DNA from: Deltaproteobacteria bacterium
Lineage (GTDB): Bacteria > Desulfobacterota > DSM-4660 > Desulfatiglandales > Desulfatiglandaceae
Direction: 5' to 3'
Assembly (NCBI GenBank): GCA_018644785.1
Contig: JABGPV010000182.1
Span: 1-10,374 of the forward strand
Length of the DNA stretch: 10,374 nucleotides
This document shows, piece after piece, positions 1 to 4,884 of the stretch (position 1 is its first letter; every line of letters starts with the position of its first letter). The translations under genes and the position numbers were made by a program. The notes below the pieces were generated by a model. That model saw only the letters and a list, made by a program, of their open reading frames with translations. It had not been told where the DNA came from and made no database searches.

Positions 1-32
1 AGGTGGTTGCCTTCACACCGGAAGAGGTATAG
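1..32 (+). CDS. C-terminal tail of an upstream gene (partial)
   Basis: The third reading frame is open from the window edge and ends in TAG at 30-32, giving the tail VVAFTPEEV. A strong stem-loop begins 12 bases after this stop, which is what one expects at the end of a transcription unit. Frame 1 and frame 2 stay open past the stem-loop, so the assignment rests on position only. Nothing can be said about the product. Confidence 0.3.
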   Translation, partial: VVAFTPEEV

Positions 33-44
33 AAACAAGAAAAT

Positions 45-76
45 GCAGGCTGGCCCCGTTTCCGGGAGCAGCCTGC
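45..76 (+). terminator. Strong stem-loop, probable transcript end
   Basis: GCAGGCTG (45-52) pairs perfectly with CAGCCTGC (69-76), and CCCG/CGGG pair further in. There is no T-tract on the + strand side; the A-rich 5' flank would give a short U-rich tail only for - strand transcription. It probably insulates the operon at 536 from whatever lies upstream, or protects a 3' end. Confidence 0.45.
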
Positions 77-297
77 GAATTGGAAGGGGGCAAACGATAT
101 TTTAAGGAGGCTATGCCAAGTCTCGCGCCCGTATGTCAGATAAAACAGCAATATTCATGCCGAAAGACTGGCATAATGCTTGATTTTCCTTTATCGTTCA
201 CCCAAAACTGTTTTTTCCACCCATATTCAACAGGTTACCATCTATTTTCCGCACCTGAAAGGATATTCATGATGATTCAATCAATTTGGGAAACCGC
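77..297. other. Gene-free stretch
   Basis: No convincing gene is seen. An open frame at 80-301 has Cys- and Phe-rich, low-quality translation, no properly spaced ribosome binding site, and ends inside the operator palindrome. An AAGGAGG at 104-110 is only two bases from an ATG at 113, too close to be a normal start. A short inverted repeat ATGCC/GGCAT lies at 157-174. Otherwise the stretch appears to be upstream spacer for the sigma-54 control region. Confidence 0.5.
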
Positions 298-318
298 TTA
301 ACACTTAACAAGTGTTAA
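298..318. promoter_or_regulatory. Perfect 9+3+9 inverted repeat, probable activator binding site 1
   Basis: TTAACACTT (298-306) and AAGTGTTAA (310-318) are exact reverse complements around a 3-base AAC spacer. The right 14 bases (305-318) read TTAACAAGTGTTAA, exactly as at 3579-3592 next to the activator gene. A degenerate further copy, TTAACAATTGAA, follows at 329-340. The centre lies about 145 bp upstream of the predicted start of transcription from the 431-446 promoter, a normal distance for a sigma-54 enhancer site. Binding by the activator encoded at 2143-3528 is inferred. Confidence 0.75.
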
Positions 319-430
319 AAATTTCAGCTTAACAATTGAACGCTTTCAATGATCCAAACGGCCATGTCGCCATTGCCAAAGGGGTATCACGTAAAGGTGA
401 AAGGCGCAAAGCTGACGGGTCGTTCTTTTA

Positions 431-446
431 CGGCATTGTTTTTGCA
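431..446 (+). promoter_or_regulatory. Probable sigma-54 (-24/-12) promoter of the dsrEFH-like operon
   Basis: CGGCATTGTTTTTGCA matches the sigma-54 pattern TGGCAC-N5-TTGCA. The GG (432-433) and GC (444-445) are present with the required 12-base register, and the -12 half TTGCA is perfect. The -24 half has two departures (C for T, T for C). The predicted transcript starts near 457, leaving a leader of about 79 bases before the ATG at 536. The match is weaker than the promoter at 3693 but is supported by the operator copy upstream. Confidence 0.6.
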
Positions 447-535
447 GCATCCAAGGCTGTCCCAATATTAATCGGGCCTTTCCCTATGGAGGCTCCGGCG
501 TTGAAAACGACAAAAAATTTTACAGGAGAGAAAAG

Positions 536-844
536 ATGGCAAAAAAATTGGGCGTTTTTGTGAGTTCCGACCAGCATTTGGACAAACTCATCGACCTTTG
601 CAAGGCCGCACAGGAAAAGGGCGATGTAGATGTGACTCTCTTTTTCAGCCACCTGGGAACCCTGTTAACCCAGGACCCCAGGTTTGGAGAACTTGAAGGG
701 ATGGCCAATATGAGCCTGTGCAATGTGGGCTTTGAAAGCCACAATCTAAAACCACCGGTCCAGGGCATCGCGAAAGAGGATTTTGCCACCCAGGCCAGGA
801 ATGGGGAATTGATCGAAGAGGGCGACCGTTACATTGTTTTCTAG
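536..844 (+). CDS. DsrE-family sulfur-relay protein
   Basis: This 102-residue soluble cytoplasmic protein belongs to the DsrE/DsrF-like fold family, whose members carry or hand over sulfur as a cysteine persulfide or act as partners in such relays. The N-terminus (KLGVFVSS, residues 4-11) is a typical first beta strand. AAQEKGDVDVTLFF at 24-37 is the family's alpha/beta core, and residues 97-102 end in RYIVF. The two cysteines are C22 and C62; C62, in MSLC, occupies the expected active-site region. The ATG at 536 follows AGGAGAG (524-530) at good spacing. It is the first gene of an operon with a DsrF-like and a DsrH-like gene behind it, so a DsrEFH-type heteromer is plausible. The family is fairly certain, the partner substrate unknown. 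Confidence 0.8.
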   Translation: MAKKLGVFVSSDQHLDKLIDLCKAAQEKGDVDVTLFFSHLGTLLTQDPRFGELEGMANMSLCNVGFESHNLKPPVQGIAKEDFATQARNGELIEEGDRYIVF

Positions 845-866
845 GAAAAAAGGGGGATTTTAAAAA

Positions 867-1160
867 ATGGAAAATGTTCAGCATGTGGCGTTTCTGGTGC
901 GCCGAAAAGAAGACCTCTGGGAAGGTTCACGATCCACCCTGGGGCTGGCCGTTGAAAATATTTATTCATATATGTTCGTTTTGGACATTGAAGTGGACAT
1001 GACGGAAGCATACAAGGAAAATCTGGAGTGGCTGGAGGATATGGAATGTGAATATTATTCCAACAATAAAGCCAATGCGGATAAACACGGGTTTCAGTAT
1101 CTGAGCCTGGAAGAGATTGGCCAAAAACTTAAAACAATGGACCTGATCGTCCCCTTTTAG
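867..1160 (+). CDS. DsrF/TusC-like sulfur-relay protein
   Basis: A 97-residue protein whose opening ([20 protein letters not shown], then LAVEN) resembles the first beta strand and following helix of DsrF/TusC-type subunits of the DsrE superfamily. It is rich in acidic and aromatic residues in the middle. It has one cysteine, C61, in a position that does not obviously match the family's usual site, so it may be a structural rather than sulfur-carrying subunit. AGGGGGA at 851-857 lies 9 bases before the ATG. The gap to the DsrE-like gene is 22 bases and to the next gene 11 bases, so all three are almost certainly co-transcribed. The subfamily call is based on remembered pattern and gene order. 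Confidence 0.6.
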   Translation: MENVQHVAFLVRRKEDLWEGSRSTLGLAVENIYSYMFVLDIEVDMTEAYKENLEWLEDMECEYYSNNKANADKHGFQYLSLEEIGQKLKTMDLIVPF

Positions 1161-1171
1161 GAGCTTCTACC

Positions 1172-1351
1172 ATGAATATTCTGCACATCTATAAAACGGA
1201 ACCCGATGAAACCACTAAATCCCTGGTGGGAATTGTTTCCGAAGGAAAAGAAATTTCGGAATTTTCCCTGTATCAGGGTGAACCGGACTACGGAAAGCTC
1301 ATCGATTTGATCTTTGAACATGATCACGACAAAGTGATCAGTTGGTGGTAG
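1172..1351 (+). CDS. Small DsrH/TusB-like protein
   Basis: A 59-residue frame running from MNILHIYKTEPDE to the end KVISWW. The LHI start and the tryptophan-ended C-terminus resemble DsrH/TusB proteins, which are usually about 95-100 residues, so this one is clearly shorter. It has no cysteine, while DsrH/TusB proteins that carry sulfur have one. It would therefore be a scaffold or adaptor rather than a carrier. AGGAG at 1159-1163 overlaps the TAG stop of the preceding gene and is 8 bases from this ATG, a strong sign of translational coupling. It is third in an E-F-H order, which supports the identity. It could also be an unrelated small partner of DsrE-like proteins. Confidence 0.6.
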   Translation: MNILHIYKTEPDETTKSLVGIVSEGKEISEFSLYQGEPDYGKLIDLIFEHDHDKVISWW

Positions 1352-1386
1352 CAGGTACGGGAACCCACTCGGCCTAATTTTGACGT

Positions 1387-1411
1387 CGGAATGAAAACAA
1401 CATTCATTCCG
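1387..1411 (+). other. Small intergenic stem-loop
   Basis: CGGAATGAA (1387-1395) pairs perfectly with TTCATTCCG (1403-1411) around a 7-base A-rich loop. It lies in the 83-base gap between the 59-residue gene and the Cys-rich gene and has no T-tract, so it is more likely an mRNA processing or stability element than a full terminator. The downstream gene keeps its own very strong ribosome binding site. Confidence 0.35.
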
Positions 1412-1434
1412 CCATATCAATAAGGAGGTGTCCG

Positions 1435-2139
1435 ATGGACGAAGCGATCGTTCACAACCCGCCGATCAGCATTACAGACCTGACAGCATTGAAACGGAAA
1501 GGCGCAACCGTTACGGTGAATAACACTTTTGAGATCAATGAGGTTGACCTGGTTCACGAGGAAAACCCTTTTCGCGCATTCCTGTTTTTTTCTCTTTTTT
1601 CGGGCACCGTTGATGGCGAACCCTATGAATTCAGGAAGTGTTACGCAAAAGGATGCCAACATAACTTGTGCCCCCATGTTTCCCAGGCGGTCATGATCGC
1701 CAACCGGTACCTCAAACGGGACTACAAGACAATGGAAAAAGCCGGGATTGCCTTTGAAGAAAACCTTTTTACCCTGGAGGCTATGCTAGCGCAGTTCGAA
1801 AGGAAACGGGATGAGTTTGTGGTCACCCTGATTCTTGAGGATTATATCCGCATTGCCGGAGAGGGCGAGAAAATTTCCATTGAGGTTTCAGTGGAAAAAT
1901 TCCCGGCAGTTGAAAATTTTGTTAACTACAGCGAAAAACGTGTGTATTTTTCCGTCAATTTCAATGTGGACTATCTGGGACAAACCCACGTCTGTCAACG
2001 GTGTTTTTCATGCTACGCCATGGACCGGGAAAAGGAAGAAGCGCAAATCCCAATGGACCTGGCCAACAGGCGGCTGACAGCTATCTACAATAATTTTGAA
2101 ACGGCGGGAATTGAATATAATAGGGTGTTTTTCAAATAA
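1435..2139 (+). CDS. Cys-rich protein of unknown function with SWIM-like zinc motif
   Basis: I do not recognise this 234-residue protein. It has no signal peptide or membrane segment. Two cysteine groups stand out. C69-x4-C74-x4-C79-x-H81 (KCYAKGCQHNLCPHV) ends in the C-x-H followed by a helix that is typical of SWIM-type zinc fingers. C187-x2-C190-x2-C193 (VCQRCFSC) could bind zinc or an iron-sulfur centre. Between them is a mixed strand/helix segment with ISIEVSVEKFPAVENF (147-162). The ATG at 1435 follows a near-perfect AAGGAGGTG (1422-1430), so the start is firm and translation probably efficient. It ends three bases before the convergent activator gene stops. Its place behind the DsrEFH-like genes suggests a sulfur or redox role; this is inference only. 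Confidence 0.75.
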   Translation: MDEAIVHNPPISITDLTALKRKGATVTVNNTFEINEVDLVHEENPFRAFLFFSLFSGTVDGEPYEFRKCYAKGCQHNLCPHVSQAVMIANRYLKRDYKTMEKAGIAFEENLFTLEAMLAQFERKRDEFVVTLILEDYIRIAGEGEKISIEVSVEKFPAVENFVNYSEKRVYFSVNFNVDYLGQTHVCQRCFSCYAMDREKEEAQIPMDLANRRLTAIYNNFETAGIEYNRVFFK

Positions 2140-2142
2140 CAA

Positions 2143-3528
2143 TCATCCTTGGATGGCTTTATTCACCTGGATATGGTGTTCCTTGAGCCGTTTCCACAGG
2201 GTCACCCGACTGATTCCCAGGATTTTGGCCGCTTTGGTCTTGTTTCCGCCGGTTTTTTTCAATGTTGCCAGAATCGCCTCTTTCTCATCCGGACTCGTCG
2301 GGCGGCCTTTATTAGACCGTTTTACCGAAGAAAATCCGCTTTGTCCGGTCATGTTGGCGGGAAGATGATTCAGCTGAATCTCATCATCCGGGCAAAGCAC
2401 GAAGGCGTATTCAATGGCGTTAATCAGCTCCCGTATGTTGCCGGGCCAGTCGTAATTCACCAGTCGTTCCAGGGCCTCTTCATCCATTCTGGTAATGTTC
2501 TTGTGGCTCCTGAGCCGGATTCGACTGATAAAGGCATCGATGAGCAAAGGGATGTCCTCGCGTCGCTCCCTGAGGGGCGGTAAATTGATGGGGATGACGC
2601 CCACGCGATAATAGAGGTCCTCGCGGAAACGACCTTCTTCCATGAATTTTTTGAGATCCTTGTTGGTGGCTGTAATAATACGCACATCAATGGAGAGGGG
2701 TTTGTGATCCCCCACCTTTTCGATCTCTTTTTCCTGCAATACGCGCAGCAACTTCACCTGGGTGGAAAGGGGAATGTCGCCGATTTCATCCAGAAAGATG
2801 TCCCCCCTATTGGCCGCTTCAAAACGCCCCTTGCGGTTGCGATCCGCGCCGGTAAAGGCCCCTTTCACATGGCCGAACAGCTCGCTTTCCAAAAGGGATT
2901 CATTTAACGCCGCACAATTCACTTTCACAAAAGGGCCTTCGGAACGTTTACCCAACCGGTGTATGGCCGTTGCCGCCAATTCTTTGCCTGTGCCGCTTTC
3001 GCCATAAATAGCCACGGGGGCCTCGGAATCAGCCGAGCTTCGAATCAGGTCAAAAACCTGGCTCATGGCGACGGATTTGCCGATGATCCCCTCAAAACTC
3101 TCCTCAATGCTCAACTCGCGGCGCAGGGAGGTAATCACACGGTCCCTGTCCACCAGGCCCGTGCAATCAGCCAGGGTTTCCACGCCACCCACCACCACAC
3201 CGTCCTTATCCTTTAAAACCGCTGCATTCTTGAGCACATGGACCGGAGATCCGTCTTTTCGTTTGAGCATACATCGCTTGTGGCGCACCTGGCCTTTATT
3301 GAACAGTTCGCAGTGTTTCACACCGCCCAATGCCCTTGATTGAAAACAGGTGTTGCACTCCAGTATCTCGCAGGACTGCCCGATCAATTCCTTTTTCCTA
3401 TAGCCCGTCAGTGTTTCAAAAGCGTTATTCACCGAAAGGATGATACCGACGGGATCCACCACCATGAGCCCGTCCAACATGGTTTGTACCACGGTCTTCC
3501 AGTACTGACTGTATTCATTTTCAAACAT
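2143..3528 (-). CDS. PAS-domain sigma-54-dependent transcriptional activator
   Basis: A 461-residue enhancer-binding protein in three parts. Residues about 10-125 form a PAS sensor with a cysteine cluster C53-x4-C58-x2-C61-x11-C73-x12-C86. Residues about 146-370 form the AAA+ ATPase, with Walker A GESGTGKE (176-183), the sigma-54 contact loop GAFTGA (223-228) and Walker B IFLDEIGD (244-251). Residues about 415-455 form a Fis-type helix-turn-helix (NKTKAAKILGISRVTLWKRL). It lacks a receiver domain, so it probably senses a ligand or redox state directly. The ATG at 3528 is preferred over a TTG at 3540 because TTGGAG at 3540-3535 supplies the Shine-Dalgarno sequence 6 bases upstream. It sits between two operons that both carry sigma-54 promoters and the same palindrome, so it very likely controls both. 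Confidence 0.93.
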   Translation of the reverse strand: MFENEYSQYWKTVVQTMLDGLMVVDPVGIILSVNNAFETLTGYRKKELIGQSCEILECNTCFQSRALGGVKHCELFNKGQVRHKRCMLKRKDGSPVHVLKNAAVLKDKDGVVVGGVETLADCTGLVDRDRVITSLRRELSIEESFEGIIGKSVAMSQVFDLIRSSADSEAPVAIYGESGTGKELAATAIHRLGKRSEGPFVKVNCAALNESLLESELFGHVKGAFTGADRNRKGRFEAANRGDIFLDEIGDIPLSTQVKLLRVLQEKEIEKVGDHKPLSIDVRIITATNKDLKKFMEEGRFREDLYYRVGVIPINLPPLRERREDIPLLIDAFISRIRLRSHKNITRMDEEALERLVNYDWPGNIRELINAIEYAFVLCPDDEIQLNHLPANMTGQSGFSSVKRSNKGRPTSPDEKEAILATLKKTGGNKTKAAKILGISRVTLWKRLKEHHIQVNKAIQG

Positions 3529-3560
3529 AGTCGTCTCCAAGACCCCGGAATTTCCTATCT

Positions 3561-3573
3561 GTTAAATTTTAAC
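3561..3573. promoter_or_regulatory. Secondary GTTAAA/TTTAAC inverted repeat in the divergent control region
   Basis: GTTAAA (3561-3566) and TTTAAC (3568-3573) are perfect inverted arms around one base. It lies six bases left of operator 2, between it and the activator start codon, and is made of the same GTTAA/TTAAC half-sites. It may be an auxiliary activator site or part of the activator gene's own promoter; binding is not proven, and AT-rich DNA yields such repeats easily. Confidence 0.4.
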
Positions 3574-3578
3574 GTTAA

Positions 3579-3592
3579 TTAACAAGTGTTAA
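3579..3592. promoter_or_regulatory. Palindrome TTAACAAGTGTTAA, probable activator binding site 2
   Basis: TTAACA (3579-3584) and TGTTAA (3587-3592) are perfect inverted arms around AG. The whole 14-mer is identical to 305-318. Its centre is about 134 bp upstream of the predicted start from the promoter at 3693-3709 and about 57 bp from the ATG of the divergent activator gene. It is therefore placed to act as an enhancer for the TusA/Hdr operon and possibly to autoregulate the activator. Confidence 0.75.
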
Positions 3593-3692
3593 TTTTAAAC
3601 ATTATTAACGCGAACGCAACAGTTTTCTTTCCGGTTATATTACCACATAAAATTCAATTGGTTATATCCAAAGCAATCTCTTCATGAGAAAG

Positions 3693-3709
3693 TGGCACCA
3701 CATTTGCAC
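3693..3709 (+). promoter_or_regulatory. Textbook sigma-54 (-24/-12) promoter of the TusA/Hdr operon
   Basis: TGGCACCACATTTGCAC has a perfect TGGCAC (-24) and TTGCA (-12) separated by five bases, with GG at 3694-3695 and GC at 3706-3707. Transcription is predicted to start near 3719. This placement rules out a start codon upstream of 3719 for the first gene and fits the divergent sigma-54 activator gene next door. Confidence 0.92.
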
Positions 3710-3748
3710 GATGATGGATCAACGCAATTTGAAAATACAGGTCATAAT

Positions 3749-4003
3749 GTGAAAGATGAACTTGGAAATGAAGAACCTGAAGTTGATCGGATTCTGGATC
3801 TCAGAGGATGGAGTTGCCCCTGGTGCATCCTCAAGGCCAAGAGCTGGCTCACTCGCATGAAACCGGGCCAGATTCTGGAATTGTACAGCACGGATCCTGA
3901 AACCCTTAAGAGTTTCCCCTCCATATTAAGGAATGGGAATGACAAAGTCATTGAAGTCAAACAGTACCCCGATTATCACCGGATGTTAATTCTTCGAGGA
4001 TAA
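3749..4003 (+). CDS. TusA-family protein with CPWC in place of CPxP
   Basis: An 84-residue TusA-like protein. TusA proteins are small cytoplasmic sulfur carriers that hold a persulfide on the cysteine of a CPxP motif. The fold signature is visible as LDLRGWSCPWCILKAK (16-31) and the ILELYSTDPE segment (42-51). The catalytic cysteine is C23, but the second proline of CPxP is replaced by C26, giving CPWC, a CxxC-type dithiol. GTG at 3749 is chosen as start: the frame is open to a GTG at 3692, but that lies on the sigma-54 promoter and ahead of the predicted transcript start. ACAGG at 3737-3741 gives a modest ribosome binding site, and the resulting length matches the family. It is first in the operon and 64 bases ahead of a canonical TusA. 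Confidence 0.82.
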   Translation: MKDELGNEEPEVDRILDLRGWSCPWCILKAKSWLTRMKPGQILELYSTDPETLKSFPSILRNGNDKVIEVKQYPDYHRMLILRG

Positions 4004-4067
4004 TAGGGGCATCGCCTTATATCAGGCGGAAAAATTTGAACAACAATAGAAAGAAGGAGGATGTACC

Positions 4068-4322
4068 ATGGGAGAAGTAGATCTTAACAACATTCAGCCG
4101 GATAATGTCGTGGACGCGCGGGGTGTTTCCTGTCCGGGGCCGTTGTTGGAAGCAAAGAAGGGCATGGGTACCGTTCAGGTGGGCCAAATCCTTGAGATTC
4201 TGTCCAATGACCCTGGAAGTAAGAACGATATTCCCAGATGGGCCAAGAAGGTCGGTCACGATTATCTTGGTGTGCTGAGCATTGATGGCGCCGACAGACT
4301 CTTTGTCAAGCGACAAAAATAG
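4068..4322 (+). CDS. tusA: TusA-family sulfur carrier protein
   Basis: An 84-residue protein with the full TusA signature: VVDARGVSCPGPLLEAKK (14-31), with the persulfide-carrying C22 in CPGP, then GQILEILSNDPGS (39-51), a DIPRWAKKVGH helix, and a C-terminal strand ending in LFVKR. This matches the usual length and fold of TusA/SirA/YeeD-type carriers. It has a single cysteine. The ATG at 4068 follows AAGGAGG (4054-4060). In a locus with HdrA-like flavoproteins and DsrE-like proteins, the likely role is to carry sulfane sulfur to or from the redox complex rather than tRNA thiolation; this is inferred from neighbours, as no tRNA-thiolation genes are in view. Confidence 0.9.
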   Translation: MGEVDLNNIQPDNVVDARGVSCPGPLLEAKKGMGTVQVGQILEILSNDPGSKNDIPRWAKKVGHDYLGVLSIDGADRLFVKRQK

Positions 4323-4336
4323 GCGGGAGAACCCAA

Positions 4337-4762
4337 ATGGCAGCCCAGGAAAATCAGGCAAAGATTTTAATATTGGCGACGGAAGACTGCGCCTATCCGG
4401 GTGCCAACGCAGCGGGCCAGGCCCACATGAGTTACCCGGAAAACACCTATGTCCTGCGGGTCAGGGCGCCGGTGATGTTCCCTGAGCAGTTCTATATGGA
4501 CTGCTTCAAAAAAGGGATTTACGGCATCATCATCATGAGCTGCGGCGTGGAATGCCCCTATGAGGGCGCCTATCCAACCCTGGCCACCCGTATGGACAGG
4601 GTGTATGCCATCATGAGGGAACAGGGCCTGGATACCCGCAGAATTCGTCTCACCGGGGTGTGCACGGTCTGTACCAAAGCCTTTGTCAAAGAAGTCAATC
4701 AGATGAACCAGCTTGTGACAGAATTGGGGCCTCCCGGCGCCGAAGGTAAAAAGGCTGCGTGA
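4337..4762 (+). CDS. MvhD/FlpD-like iron-sulfur electron-transfer protein
   Basis: A 141-residue protein of the MvhD (hydrogenase delta subunit, FlpD) family, which passes electrons between a partner enzyme and HdrA. Family landmarks are KILILATEDCAYPGANAAG (9-27), GIYGIIIMSCGVECPYEGAY (60-79), then a helix with R85 and R93, and a C-terminal part ending near LTEL. Cysteines are C18, C56, C69, C73, C109 and C112. Only one cysteine stands in the N-terminal motif, where MvhD usually has a CxxC-like pair, and the C-terminal VCTVC adds a CxxC. Cluster ligation may therefore differ from MvhD. GGGAGA (4325-4330) precedes the ATG. In many QmoB proteins this domain is fused to the HdrA part; here it is a separate gene before the two HdrA-like genes. 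Confidence 0.82.
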   Translation: MAAQENQAKILILATEDCAYPGANAAGQAHMSYPENTYVLRVRAPVMFPEQFYMDCFKKGIYGIIIMSCGVECPYEGAYPTLATRMDRVYAIMREQGLDTRRIRLTGVCTVCTKAFVKEVNQMNQLVTELGPPGAEGKKAA

Positions 4763-4765
4763 CCC

Positions 4766-4807
4766 CCAAGGTTTCCGGCCCCTTTCCTCCGGGGCCGAAG
4801 ACCTTGG
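4766..4807 (+). other. Long stem-loop inside the operon
   Basis: CCAAGGT (4766-4772) pairs with ACCTTGG (4801-4807), and CGGCCCC (4776-4782) with GGGGCCG (4791-4797), around an 8-base loop with a single interior mismatch. It starts four bases after the MvhD-like stop codon and has no T-tract. It probably causes partial termination or mRNA processing, setting the ratio of small carrier proteins to the large HdrA-like subunits. The following 77 bases lead to the next start without another obvious signal. Confidence 0.6.
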
Positions 4808-4884
4808 ATGAACAGATAAGGCCTTGTTGGGCTGTGTTCACAAAGCCGAATGTCACTTTCAAAGAGATATGAAAGGAAAGATGG

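Noticed and set aside
169..184. TGGCATAATGCTTGAT as a second sigma-54 promoter
   Set aside because: The essential -12 GC is GA, and it lies upstream of the operator, so the 431-446 element is the better candidate.
80..301. 73-residue open frame on the + strand before the operator
   Set aside because: No well-spaced ribosome binding site, implausible composition, and it runs into the perfect inverted repeat at 298-318.
336..563. 75-residue open frame on the + strand
   Set aside because: It covers the putative sigma-54 promoter and overlaps the true start of the DsrE-like gene in another frame; no ribosome binding site.
2144..2155. CATCC-TT-GGATG inverted repeat as a terminator between the convergent genes
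   Set aside because: Only 5 bp per arm, inside the 3' end of the activator gene and without a T-tract; too weak to call.
3526..3540. TTG at 3540 as start of the activator gene
   Set aside because: The TTGGAG there is the ribosome binding site for the ATG at 3528.
4013..4028. CGCCT/AGGCG stem after the first TusA-like gene
   Set aside because: A five-base stem with a 6-base loop is too weak to support as a regulatory element.
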